A DNA stretch of 64,000 nucleotides from Pyropia haitanensis (Eukaryota; Rhodophyta; Bangiophyceae; Bangiales; Bangiaceae): the NCBI GenBank assembly GCA_008729055.1, contig SDUX01000004.1, forward strand, positions 3,350,172 to 3,414,171, given 5' to 3'. Shown one piece after another: positions 52,838-63,315 of the stretch; within the stretch, counting starts at the first letter, position 1; every line of letters starts with the position of its first letter. Position numbers and translations under genes: made by a program. The notes beneath the pieces are model-generated. The model made no database searches. It saw nothing but the letters and a program-made list of their open reading frames with translations, and was not told the origin of the DNA.

Positions 52838-55561
52838 ATGCCGCTGCCGACGGCGGCGAGCCTCGCTGGTCGGATGGCGGCCATGGCCATGTCGGTCGGC
52901 GGCGGGGGGGTGGCGGCCAGTGACCGACGCGGGGCTGCCGCCGGCGACGCTGACGGCAGCGGCGACAGTGGCAGCAGCGGCGACGGCGGGATGGCCCGGC
53001 GGGGCGCGCCGGTGGGCAGCGCCGCCGGCGGCGGCGGCACCGCCCACGCCGCGCGTGGTGCGGCGGCCGCGGCGGCGGCGGCGGCGGCGGTGGCGGCCAC
53101 GCCCGCGCCGACGCCCGTGCCGACGCCCGTGCCGACGCCCGCTCCTACGCCCGCGGTGCCTCCCCCTCCGCCCATGGCGGCGGCCGCGGCGGCTGGCGCG
53201 CCGTTCCGGCTGCCGCCCCCCGCCACCAGCGTTGGCGCCGGCGCCGGCGGGCTGCCACCCGACTCGCCGGCGGCGTGGGAGGACGTGCAGCGGCGGGAGA
53301 TGCTGGCGCGACTCAAGCGCGAGTTCTTTATGCCCCCGCTGGTGGACAACCCGTACACGGTCAACCACGTGGTGGGGGAGGTGCGTTGCCGCGGGGCGCG
53401 CGGGGGGGGGGGGGGGGGGGGCAGGCGACTACCCCCAGTGGCTGGACTGGCCTGTGCACGGGGGACGGGGGCGCGTGCGTGCGGTCCGGGAGGGGAGGGT
53501 GGGAGGGCGGCAGGGGGGGCGCGGTGTGTGCGGATTTGTGCTGCTCGGGGCGACGGTGGGTGGCGGTGGCCGCGTCGGTGAAGCAGAGGTGGCGGGTGGC
53601 CGCAGCGTACGCGGTGGGTTCCTGACGCCGCTGCTTGGTGGTGCGCGTCCGCCGCCCCCTTGGTCTCTTCTGGCTCCTGTGCCCCTGTGGGGCTCCCTTT
53701 CTCGTGTGTCGTTTCCCCCTGCCCCCCTCTCCCCTCCCCCCCCTCCCCCGCAGGGCGCGTATGGTGTGGTGGTCTCCGCGACGGATACCCGCACCGGCGA
53801 GGAGGTGGCCATCAAGCGCATCGTGTGTGTCTTTGACGAGCCCGGCGAGTCAACCCGCATCCTCCGGGAGCTCAAGTTCCTCCGCCTCCTCGCCGCGCAC
53901 CCCAACGTCATCACCCTGCGGGACGTGCTGCTGCCGGCGGACCCGTCCACCTTTAACGACGTCTTCCTCGTTTTTGAGCTCCTCCCGTCGGACCTCTCCC
54001 GCGTCCTCCGCTGCGCGCACCTGGTGCGCCTGTCGGTCGCGCACAAGCGGTCCATCATGTTCCAGCTGCTCCGCGGGGTGGCCTTCCTCCACGGCTCGGC
54101 GGTGTACCACCGGGACATCAAGGCGAGCAACGTGCTCCTCGACGACGACTGCCGGGTGCGGATTTGTGATTTTGGCCTCGCCCGCGCGCTGCTGCCAGGC
54201 ACCGCCGCGCCCGCCGCGGGCGGCCCCGCGTGGACCGACTACGTGGCCACCCGCTGGTACCGCGCGCCAGAGCTGCTCCTTTCCCCCGCCGCCGTGGCCT
54301 ACTCGACCGCCATTGACGTGTGGAGCGTCGGGTGCATCTTTGCCGAGCTCCTCTGCGACGGCGCGCCGCTCTTCCCGGGCGTCGACCGGCAGGACATGAT
54401 CAGCCGGATGGCCGCGCTGCTCGGCGTGCCGTCGGCGGCGTACATTTCGGGGGTGGCCGACGTGGCGGCGCGGCGGTTCCTCGCGTCCATCCCGCCGCCG
54501 CCGCCCGTGGGGCACCGCCGCCGCCGCCGCAGCAGCACGGGGGGGGGCGACCGCCGGCGGCCACGGCCGACAGCCACGGCGGCGGCGGCGGCCACGGCGG
54601 CGTCCGCGGGGGGGGCCACCCGGCCGACGCCCGCCGCCGCCGCGACCGCGGCGGCCGCCGCGTCGGTGACGCCCCCCCCGCGGACGGCACCGCCCAGCCG
54701 CCCGCGGCGGCCGCCGCCGGCAGACGCCAACGCCCGCGGCGGCCGCGGCGGGGTGCCGCCGACCTACGCGGCCGGCCAGGCCGACTCGTCCGACGCGGAC
54801 ACGGAAGCGCGCGCGCGTGGCCAGCCGCCATCGTGCTCCTCGTCGTCGGGCGATGATGCCGACGGCGCGGACGGCGGCGGGGGTGGGTATGACGCCGACG
54901 CGGGGGGCGGCGGCGGCGGCGGGCGGCGTCCCCCCTGGGACCCCCCCCGGACACCCTGGACCGGCTGGCGCGGGTGTTCCCGCTGGGCACCCCCCCCGCG
55001 GCGATCCGCATCGTGGCCTCCCTCCTCACGTTTGACGCGGCCGCCCGGCCCGGCGCTGCCGACATCCTCGCGGACCCGTGGTTTGCGCCGCTCGCCGCCG
55101 CGGCGGCGGCCGCCGAGGCCGACGCGCCCGTGCCGGAGCGGGTGGTGCTGCCGCCGGCAGAGTTTGCGTTTGAGGGGGCGGCGGGCGGCGGTGGCGGTGG
55201 AGGCGGCGGCGGGGGGGGGGCGGGAGGGGCGCCGCTGGGCAAGGCCGCCCTGCGGTCGTTGTTTATGGACGAGATGCGGCAGCATGCGGGGCGGGGGCCG
55301 AGGGGGGGGGCGGCGGCGGTGGGCGCGGACGCCGCCCCCACCGCCGGCAGCGGCGGCGGCGGGGAGGGCGCCCCGCCTGCAGACGCGTCGCCGAGAGGGG
55401 TGTGGGGAGTGCTGCCGCGGCCGCCAGTGCCGCCGGCGCCTCCCCTGCGCGGCAGGGAGGTGTGTCTGGACCTGGGCGACGCGTCGTCGGAGGGGGGGGC
55501 GTCGGCCGGGACCCCGTCGACGGGGGCGCCGCCGGGGGAAACTGCGGCGCTACTGCCATGA
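52838..55561 (+). CDS. TDY-type MAP kinase with a low-complexity insert, two exons
   Basis: Exon 1 (52838-53380) encodes a 145-residue Ala/Pro/Gly tail and the start of the kinase domain (FFMPPLVDNPYTVNHVVGE). After a 373-base intron (donor GTGCGT, acceptor CCCCCGCAG) exon 2 continues GAYGVVVSATD, completing the glycine loop. Landmarks are Lys202 (EVAIKRI), Asp302 in YHRDIKASNVLL, Asp320 in DFGLAR, the activation-loop TDY at Thr342-Asp-Tyr344, VATRWYRAPELLL and DVWSVGCIFAELL. TDY is the MAPK dual-phosphorylation motif of plant group D and related algal kinases. After ISGVADVAARRF a Pro/Ala/Gly/Ser insert of about 150 residues interrupts the C-lobe, which resumes LARVFPLGTPPAAIRIVASL and ends ADILADPWFAPL. 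The frame breaks at C-runs 54930-54935/54941-54948 (one base short). About 783 residues in all. Confidence 0.9.
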
Positions 55562-57461
55562 CGTATACGACGGCGGGGGAAGGGGGGTGCGAGTGGGGCG
55601 TTTGTAAAGTAGGCGCAGAGCGCAGCCGGCGGACCTGCCGCGGCGTACAAGACACAAGGTTGGGGCGGGAGGGGGCGGTGGGGAGAGAACGCCGGCCGGC
55701 GTCTGTGTGTATGTCATTGATCGCATGCATTAATGAGCGCCGCGACCGATTGAATTAGTATTTAACAACCTTGATCTCGACAATCTTGTCTCAAAAAGTG
55801 ACACGTTCGTTGACATGACCAATCTATCTTGTGAGCAGCTCACCTTTCTCACTCAGCTCCTATTGGACAGTCCCCCCCCAACCCTGAGAGGGAGCCCAGG
55901 GTCAAGTGCGCGCGTCTTGTATGATACGCTGGGGTGGGGTTCAGCTGGGTTCTGATTTTCATCTGAACCCCACCCTCATCTCGTACCCGGTCCCTCGACG
56001 GAGAGTCCCCCTTGGCCAACCAGAAGCGGATGCCTGTCGTCTTGCAGATCTTCCCCAGCAGCCTCACCGACCCGTCCAATCAGAGGGGCTGTACGAGGCC
56101 GGGGTCTCGCGGTTCTAGTCGAATCCTGAGAGGGGGACGGCCGAAGGGGGGGCGGGCGAGACAAAAAATCCATCGAGCAGTCGAGGGCCTTCAGACGTGG
56201 GCCCGTCGAGAATGGCCATTTGATGAGGATCTCTCTCGACGGGCTGGTAGCGCCCATGGTTGAAACAGCCAATCGATGGGGCGATGGGCCTCGGCGGGCC
56301 TCGACGGTGACTTGCCGGGGATTCGGCCAATGGAGACGATACCGGCCCAGCTGAGGACAGCCAGCCCCGCGGGGCCGGCTCCTCCCCTGTGGGTCGCCCA
56401 CGACGGCGCCTCCTCCGTGGTGCACGACCACCCCATGCGCGCCGCCTCCCCACCCTCCCCCGGCCCCCCCCCGTCCCTCCCCGCGGCGCCCGCACGCGCG
56501 TGTCGTCACGGCGACGGCGGCAGCAGCAGCGGCGGCCACCCGCCCATCGGCTTTTCACTGCCGCGTTGGCGGCGGCAGGCGGGCGGGCGGGCGCCCCCCC
56601 ACGCCTCTGGCCGCCAAGGTCGGCGGGGCGGACGCGAGCGGTCGGCCGCGCCAAGGACGGCGGCGGCGGTGCGTGCGGGCCGAGGTGGCGCCGTCGCGCG
56701 GCCGCGTCGGTGGCTGCAGTGGAGTAAGCTGCGTGCCGCGCGCCCGCCGCGGCCGTGCGTTCTCCGCGACGACGCCGTCGGCGGCCACCAGTCGGGGGCG
56801 GGCGGGCGGGCGGGCGAGCGGGTGGGCGGGCGGCGGGGGGGGGAGGGGGCACCCCGCGCGCCGTCCGCCCTGCGGGACGTGGTGTTGGTGGCCGCGGCAG
56901 GCGGGAATTTCCCTTCGGTGGGGGGGAGAGGGAGGGAGGGGGGGGAGCGTAGGGGGGGGGGGGGGTGGCAGGTGACGCGGCGCCACGCCGACTGGTTGTT
57001 TGTGGCGGGCGTGGCGCGGACGCTTCCCGCCGGGTCGGTGGCCACGGTGGCCAATGCGCCGTCGGCAGGGAGCAGCCGGCGGGGCGGGGCGTGGCGGCGG
57101 GCCGCGCCGCTGCTTCCACGCTGCTCAGCGCAGTGGTGATTGCAGCAGGATCCACGGCCAGCCGGGTTTTTCTTGACAAAGTTTGATGAGGACTTGTCAC
57201 GAATTTATATCTGCTCCGCGTGCCCATCAAAGACCACAACAGAAGCCACGTGGCCGCAGGTTTCGGCTGTACTTCCTCTTAGTACGCGTCCAACAGCCTC
57301 AATCGGGTGCTGCGACCGCGGTGCTGCCACGGCAAAGGCCTTGTTGACAACTTGTAGACCCTTGATGAAGTGTTTTAATCATGTCCTTGTTTTGTTACTA
57401 ATTTTACATCTCCTGGTGCGCACCGTCACTGCCCGTCTCGACATCCCACCAGACCCGTGTT
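55562..57461. other. Intergenic, no supportable gene
   Basis: A lower-GC stretch (55700-56200) is followed by GC-rich DNA with an open plus-strand frame to 57139. Near its end this frame reads LRDVVLVAAAGGNFPSV and DWLFVAGVARTLPAGSVATV, which is less repetitive than usual here. I recognise no family and no splice structure, so it is noted but not called. Confidence 0.35.
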
Positions 57462-57466
57462 CTATC
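57462..57466. repeat. Target-site duplication, left copy
   Basis: CTATC directly precedes the left LTR and is repeated at 63889-63893 directly after the right LTR, the 5-bp duplication expected of copia-type integration. Confidence 0.9.
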
Positions 57467-58039
57467 TGTGGTAGGATCACCAAACTAGTATGTAGAATAA
57501 CGTAGCGGGGTCAACGGCCTTCGAACCGACCGGGCAATCGAGCAGAGGGTAGCCGTCGTCCGAGCACACCCAAGCACGAGTCTATGCAATGATCCCACTT
57601 CGTCTTGTCTCTCTGCGCTCCCCCCTCGCTACTCGATGCGAGGGAGCGCTTATATAGGCGCGGAGCAGCTCGCCACAGGCGCGACCAGGCACTCCACACC
57701 CCCCAGGGAAAGCAAAGCACACAAGCAAATCAATCAGACAGCGCGGCGCGAGGATTCAGCGGTAATCGCCAGCGCGGCCATTGTGTGCCATCGAGGATGA
57801 CATCAGTTGATGGCATGGTATGGACAGTTCCATCGCGTTTCATCAGCTTACAGCAATGACATGTCGGCGTCAAATCGATTGCACGACAATCGTGTCAGCA
57901 GCACCAGCGACATCCAGATCCGTCTAGAAGTGTCGCGTGGTGACAGGGTACACAGCGGGGATGACGCCACCGTGTTAGACAGCGAGGCCGCGCGTGGCCG
58001 CACGAAATTGACGACAGCAGCATCAGGAAGGGATTCACA
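57467..58039 (-). repeat. 3' LTR of the copia element
   Basis: 573 bases, identical by eye at constant offset 5849 to the other LTR. On the element strand it begins TGTGAATCCC and ends CCTACCACA. Confidence 0.95.
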
Positions 58040-61000
58040 CTCCCACCTTTTCCTTATCCGAGCGCTGCGGTTCCGCCTTCTCCGGCGTCCGGATGATCCA
58101 CTGCTCCACAGGCTGCCGGTCCACCGACGTCCGCAAGACGTCGTCAAGACTCATGCAGAAACCCGGCTTCGTCAGCCCGTCCGCAAGGTTGTTCGCCGAC
58201 TTGACCAGGCCGACGTTGGAGATCTCCTTGCGGTTGTAGGCCTCCCGTGCAGCAGCAATGTCGATCATGAGCCGCTTCTCCGTCGTATGTGAAGCACGTG
58301 TGATGACGTCAAACAACTGCTTGGAGTCCGTTAGCATCGTCAACGGTACCGGTTGCTTGTACAGACGCTCCAGGTCATACTTGATGATGAAGGCTTCGTC
58401 GAACGCGTTGGCAAACGCGTAGACCTCACCCGCCATGATGGAGCGCACGACGCGACGGGACTTCTTGCTTGAGTAGGCTAGCACGTGACAGCGGTCCGCA
58501 GCGTCACACAGCAGGATGACAAAGCCTAGCTGTGAAGAGTTGTCGTCGTTCGACGCAAAGGAAGCGTCGGCGTACACGCGCAGATGCAGGGTGGTTCGGT
58601 CCAGCGGCCGGTATGACAGCACTAGGTCTGCCGTTGACCTAGCGTACTTGATAGCCTTGTTCAGCTCCTGCACGTGACGTCTGGCAAAGGTCTTAGATGA
58701 TACTTGAGCCGCACGGTTGATGGCAGCGCACAGGTCCGGGCGGCTATGCGCCAGCCATGCAAAGGAAGCTCGGACGGAGACGAACTCGTCATAGGTGATG
58801 TCCGTCGGCATGATGCGCACCAGCTTGATGTACTCCGGCTGACTCAGCGTGAAGTGCCGCCAGGGCGTAGTGAGTGTGCGCACCTGGACGCCCAGAAACT
58901 CCGTGTTGTCCCATTCACGCGGCTTGGAGTCAAAGTGGGTCAGCGTCTTCTCGGTCAGCCGCTGGAACTCCTCATTTCCACCAAGCAGCATGTCGTCCAC
59001 GTACGAGCCAAGAAGTCCGTCGACATCGTCTTCTCCATCCTTGACGTACAGAGCCGGGTCTCCCGTAAGCGGCGACATGGAGAGGTCGTCCTCGACATGG
59101 GAAGTCATTGTCGCGCTCCAGTAGTCGCCCGCGTCACAGAGACCGTACAAGGGCTTGAGGATGCGCAGCACTTCACCCTCAGCAACGCCCAATATGGCTC
59201 GGTCCTCCTCGCGTGGGGCGAGGTACACCGGTCGACTCAACTTGTCCTTGCTCTGAAGGTACGACTGGTTGACGTCGTGCGAGAAGATCCTGAAGCCGCG
59301 AACAGCACTGGTGGACACGATAATCTTGGTCGAGCGCTGTCGTAGTGTAGACAGGTTGTGCACCACGAACGGCTTGGCCTTGTCCCGGTGTCCCTGCACC
59401 ACGTAGCGACTCTTGCCCTTCTCCTTCGATGTGCCGACGTGCTTCAGGGCGTGGACAAAGCGTCCACTCAGGATGTTGGCTTCACGAGGAAGGTCATTGC
59501 GCTTGACAGCAACCCACACTTTCCGCTTCAGGAGTCCCTCTGCTTCCGCTTGGCGTGCGCCTTGGATGATCTGCGAAGATATACGCACGTCGCCAGGCTT
59601 GAGCACTTCCGTCACGAAGACTTCTGTTGCCCGCGGAATCGCCCTTGCCGGGTGCTCTGCAGCAGCTTCCGTTGCCGTCGGCGCCACTTGTCCGTCCTCA
59701 GCGACTTCAACGACGTCGCGAACACGAGGTGGGTCCGGTGTCGGTGTCGTAGCATCTTCCAGTGTGGCAGCCGTCGTGCCAGCCTCTTCCTGCCGGTACT
59801 CCTTTACCTTGTCCACGGAGAAGAGCTTCACGGAGTTGCCGACGTTGAGCCACACCTGCTTACCATCGGTAGACAGGACTTGGTACGGTCCCGTCCACTT
59901 GTCGACGGGTTTCTCGCGGTAGACAAGCACGGACATGCCCGCTCGGATGACAGCATCGGCAGCGCCTGGGACGCGGCTGCGCACGGCGCGCTCCAGACGC
60001 GACTTGGCTACGTGCTTTGCCATCTCTTGGCGGGCGGCGTGCATCGCCATGACGCGGTCTCGTTGAGCAGGAAGGTTGATCGGGGCTACGGGCATCCGAG
60101 GAAGAACTCCAAACACCAGCAAAGTCGGAACGAGCCCGCTTGGTCCAGCCGTCTGGTTCATCCCCCACACGGAGAGCGCCAAAGCATCCTCTGCAGGCAA
60201 GTCAGGGTGAGAAGCCCGTACGCGCCAGTAGATGCGCCGAAGGAAGGCATGGTAGCGCTCGCCGACACCAAGGGAGTTGTGCGACTCCACGCCTGACTCC
60301 AATCGCTTGATGCCCACTGATTGCTGTAGCGCCTTCCATTCGTCAGACGCCAGCTGTGGCCCTTGGTCGGTGTGCATGAAGTCTGAGTAGCCGATGTACG
60401 GGGTCACCCAGCAACGTACGTATGCCCGCCAGACGTCCTCCGTAGACTCGCCGCTTGAGAGGAACACGGCTGCACTGAAGAGCGTGTCCTTGTCGACCAC
60501 ATGCAGGAGCGGCTTCCCATCGAGGTACATGATGTCTAGAAGCACCGTCCGGTTGAAGATAATATCCTCAGGAGGCAGAGCCACTCGGAACCTGCTTGGC
60601 TCCTTCGAGAGTCGCTGACATAAGTCGCACGTGCTGGAAACCTCCTGCAGCTGCTTCAGGGTGCTTGGCTTGGCGTGTTCACCTCCGGCCTTGTTGATGA
60701 CGGCATACAGGCGGTCCGGCTGCGGATGGAAGAAGTGTCGGTGCATCTTGCGTAGTTCCGGCATGGTGTACAGCACGTTGTGCTCCCAGACGTAGTAGAC
60801 ATGTCCAAGCTTTCGCACGAGCGGCATCGTCACTGAGTAAGCTTCGCACACGAGTCGGTTGAGCACGGTGTTGGCGTACATGTGAAACTTGTCGAGGGTG
60901 TCAAGCCCGAACAGAAGCGGCACGTTCACGTCCACAACGTCCACCGTCAGCTCTAAGAAGTAGTCGTCCGCGAGCGGAATGCGTATAGTCAGCGTACCGA

Positions 61001-61277
61001 TGCTTGCATGCCGGCTTCCACCAAACCGGTACACCTCCGGCGTCTTGTCTTGCTCCAGTCGGCGCTGTAACCCGGCCCACTTCAGGTACGCATAAGCCTG
61101 CTGCTTGCCGATGACCGTCCGCTGGGCTCCAGTGTCGACGCACGCACCTTGGAAGTCTTCCACCGCCTGCAACAGCGTCAAGAACCCGGGGTCCTCCTCG
61201 ACACGCGGGGGTCGACCCCGTCGTCTGTGTGCGAGGGCAAGTCGACGATTCTTGCCCTCTACACAAAATCCGGGTCG
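58035..61277 (-). CDS. pol: Copia pol polyprotein (PR-IN-RT-RH)
   Basis: The frame is open from 61277 to its stop at 58035, just inside the 3' LTR. Protease has ACVDTGAQRTVIG. A GAG-pre-integrase zinc region has HRHFFH and CDLCQ. Integrase has the Asp in LLDIMYLDG, Asp in HTDQGPQ and Glu in VESHNSLGVGER. Reverse transcriptase has FSHDVNQSYLQSK, PLYGLCDAGDYW and the catalytic YVDDMLLG. RNase H has VYADASFASNDD, SIMAGEVYAF and LTDSKQLFDV. No ATG occurs before the protease, so pol must be made as a Gag fusion. It overlaps gag by about 19 bases in the -1 frame. All catalytic residues seen are intact, so the element may be active. Confidence 0.95.
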   Translation of the reverse strand, partial: RPGFCVEGKNRRLALAHRRRGRPPRVEEDPGFLTLLQAVEDFQGACVDTGAQRTVIGKQQAYAYLKWAGLQRRLEQDKTPEVYRFGGSRHASIGTLTIRIPLADDYFLELTVDVVDVNVPLLFGLDTLDKFHMYANTVLNRLVCEAYSVTMPLVRKLGHVYYVWEHNVLYTMPELRKMHRHFFHPQPDRLYAVINKAGGEHAKPSTLKQLQEVSSTCDLCQRLSKEPSRFRVALPPEDIIFNRTVLLDIMYLDGKPLLHVVDKDTLFSAAVFLSSGESTEDVWRAYVRCWVTPYIGYSDFMHTDQGPQLASDEWKALQQSVGIKRLESGVESHNSLGVGERYHAFLRRIYWRVRASHPDLPAEDALALSVWGMNQTAGPSGLVPTLLVFGVLPRMPVAPINLPAQRDRVMAMHAARQEMAKHVAKSRLERAVRSRVPGAADAVIRAGMSVLVYREKPVDKWTGPYQVLSTDGKQVWLNVGNSVKLFSVDKVKEYRQEEAGTTAATLEDATTPTPDPPRVRDVVEVAEDGQVAPTATEAAAEHPARAIPRATEVFVTEVLKPGDVRISSQIIQGARQAEAEGLLKRKVWVAVKRNDLPREANILSGRFVHALKHVGTSKEKGKSRYVVQGHRDKAKPFVVHNLSTLRQRSTKIIVSTSAVRGFRIFSHDVNQSYLQSKDKLSRPVYLAPREEDRAILGVAEGEVLRILKPLYGLCDAGDYWSATMTSHVEDDLSMSPLTGDPALYVKDGEDDVDGLLGSYVDDMLLGGNEEFQRLTEKTLTHFDSKPREWDNTEFLGVQVRTLTTPWRHFTLSQPEYIKLVRIMPTDITYDEFVSVRASFAWLAHSRPDLCAAINRAAQVSSKTFARRHVQELNKAIKYARSTADLVLSYRPLDRTTLHLRVYADASFASNDDNSSQLGFVILLCDAADRCHVLAYSSKKSRRVVRSIMAGEVYAFANAFDEAFIIKYDLERLYKQPVPLTMLTDSKQLFDVITRASHTTEKRLMIDIAAAREAYNRKEISNVGLVKSANNLADGLTKPGFCMSLDDVLRTSVDRQPVEQWIIRTPEKAEPQRSDKEKVGV
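58040..58055 (-). other. Polypurine tract
   Basis: AAGGAAAAGGTGGGAG on the element strand directly precedes the TGTG that opens the 3' LTR, the primer for plus-strand DNA synthesis. Confidence 0.9.
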
Positions 61278-62791
61278 TCACTCTGCGTCTCTTCGCCATC
61301 CTTGTTGGCCTGCTCCGAATCCTCCACTAAGGCCTCAAAGATGTCGACGTCGTCCTTCGCCCCACCGCATGACTCGTCGCTCTCATCGGCCTTGACATCG
61401 TCGCCGCCATCGCCGGTTACTCCGGCGGCATCGAGCTGCGAGCAAAGCTGGTATAGAATGGCGCTGGCCACAGGTTGCGCCGCACGCTTCTTGGCGTAGT
61501 ACTCCAACTTGCGCTTGGCAGCCTTGATAGCATTGACAGGATGAGGGCAGTCGCCAAGGGAGTGCGAGCGATCGTCACAGTTGAAGCACCCCATCAGAGA
61601 CAACGGGTCAAACCGCTGCGCACCACTTCCTCCCTTGGCTGCGTGTCGCTTGCCAATGTCCTTGTTCCGGCGCATATAGCGACCCTGGCCAGCAAAGAGG
61701 ATGCCTGGTACCTTGTCGTCGGGAGTTGCAGCTCCGTGTGTGATGTCATCGCGCATGACCGCCAAGCGAGCCTCGTTATGTAGATGAAGTGCAGCCTCCA
61801 GCTCGCCGTACAGCTGTTGGAAAGTCAGACTGTGCGTCGCGATGCGGCTCAGAGGCTCGGTAGCCCACGAGTTGCCGACGACCGCATTCCGCAGGAACTC
61901 GACCTTATACGACTCGCCGTGATGCGAGCGGGGCACTTGCGGCGCCAGCTTGCTGATAGTCTTGTACGTCTTTTCCAGCGCCGCGGTAGTGTCGGTCCCG
62001 TCCTTGACGAAGGAGCTGAGCCGCAAGCTGCTCAGATAGTTCTTGACTCGGTCTTGACGGACGATGGAGTTGTACTCGGCGCTGACCATGTCCACGGCCT
62101 GGGCAAACGTAGCCGCGGTCCCGTGCACGCGGTCAAGGAAGAAGCGCTTGGCATCACCGCGAAGCAGGTTGTGCAGGTACTGCAGCTTCTGTGTCGCAGT
62201 CAGTTCGTAGTCTCGCGCGACCTGCTGATACTCGGCCACAAACTCACTCCAGCTCTCCCCCAGGTTGCCACTGAACTTTGCCGCTTGGTCTCGAAAGCGC
62301 ATGGCAACGTTGTGGGCAGCGCGGTCCACCCCAACGCTTGGTGCCGCAGCGCTGCTACCAGTAGTCAATGCGCTCTGTTGCTGAGGTCCCGGTGCACGAG
62401 AGCGACGACCAGCGGCTTCCACCTCCGAGGCCAGCTCCGTGGCGATAGTCCGCTCCTCGGCTTCCGGGTACAGCGCCGTCGCCAGCGTCATCTTGATGCG
62501 GTGGGAGGAGTGCTGCTCCAGGTTCGCGCCGTGCGCGTTCAGCCAGTTGCGCAGGTCCCGGTGAAGGTACGGCAACGCCACCATGCTCGGACCAAAGAGG
62601 ACGGCAGGTGGGAGTAGCTCAGCAACAGCAGCCTTGACCTGCTCTCCTGACATGGGAGTGGTCGCCAGCTCGGCCTCCAGCATGCGGACGGACGCGATTA
62701 CGCCCTTCTGCTCCTCGTTCAGCAAGCTGGTGTCCACGGCAGCCAGAAAGGTGGGCAGCGCCGCCTGGGATGTCGTTGAAACGTTCGCCAT
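61259..62791 (-). CDS. gag: Copia gag protein
   Basis: It encodes 510 residues from the ATG at 62791. The central region resembles the copia capsid-type fold (FSGNLGESWSEFVAEYQQVA, YLHNLLRGDAKRFFLD, LSSLRL). The C-terminal part has a nucleocapsid zinc knuckle CFNCDDRSHSLGDC (C-x2-C-x4-H-x4-C), then an acidic tail ending DDPDFV before the TAG at 61261. It packages the element RNA in virus-like particles. The zinc knuckle is intact. Confidence 0.9.
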   Translation of the reverse strand: MANVSTTSQAALPTFLAAVDTSLLNEEQKGVIASVRMLEAELATTPMSGEQVKAAVAELLPPAVLFGPSMVALPYLHRDLRNWLNAHGANLEQHSSHRIKMTLATALYPEAEERTIATELASEVEAAGRRSRAPGPQQQSALTTGSSAAAPSVGVDRAAHNVAMRFRDQAAKFSGNLGESWSEFVAEYQQVARDYELTATQKLQYLHNLLRGDAKRFFLDRVHGTAATFAQAVDMVSAEYNSIVRQDRVKNYLSSLRLSSFVKDGTDTTAALEKTYKTISKLAPQVPRSHHGESYKVEFLRNAVVGNSWATEPLSRIATHSLTFQQLYGELEAALHLHNEARLAVMRDDITHGAATPDDKVPGILFAGQGRYMRRNKDIGKRHAAKGGSGAQRFDPLSLMGCFNCDDRSHSLGDCPHPVNAIKAAKRKLEYYAKKRAAQPVASAILYQLCSQLDAAGVTGDGGDDVKADESDESCGGAKDDVDIFEALVEDSEQANKDGEETQSDDPDFV

Positions 62792-63315
62792 CGTTGCACG
62801 TCAACAAGCACCCGCAGCACAGAAGGAACGTCAAAGCACGTGGGCAGCAGACACACACGACGTCACAGGCATCCGAGCGTACACGACAACGCAGCACACG
62901 AGCAGACACACCCCGTTCGAGTTGCGGGCGTCCTTCCCCAAGCCTGTCGGCGCACCGGTGTTACCCGGAGGGGGTCGGCCGTAGACCTTGTAGAACGTCA
63001 ACACGTACGAGCACCACGGATCCTAGACAGGCTCCGACCCGAAGGTCGTCGCCCCAGTCACCAGGTGCGCGCACGCTCTGTCCCCTCGTTGGTTCAAGTG
63101 CCCTTGCCCTTGTACTGCGCCGTGCACACGCGCGGCAAGACTGTGACAGCCGCGCGCCCCTTCCGCACACGTACTCCGCGCGCACACAGCTGCGCCGCGC
63201 GCCTTGTCTTGGTCGTCGCGCGCCGTCAGCGACCAGCACGCGCCTTGCTCACGCGCACCGCCACCTTCCGGAGCGCGTCTTGCTCACGAGCACAGGTATC
63301 CTGTTGATTCGCGAA
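62792..63315 (-). other. Copia 5' leader
   Basis: Untranslated internal region between the 5' LTR and gag, expected to hold the primer-binding and packaging signals. I could not identify a standard tRNA complement next to the LTR. Confidence 0.6.

Noticed and set aside
57511..57859. Short frames repeated identically near 57.6 and 63.5 kb as duplicated genes
   Set aside because: They lie in the two LTRs, so the duplication is explained by the retrotransposon.
58704..60296. Plus-strand open frames antisense to the retrotransposon pol gene
   Set aside because: The pol frame on the other strand carries full PR-IN-RT-RH motifs; the antisense frames have none.
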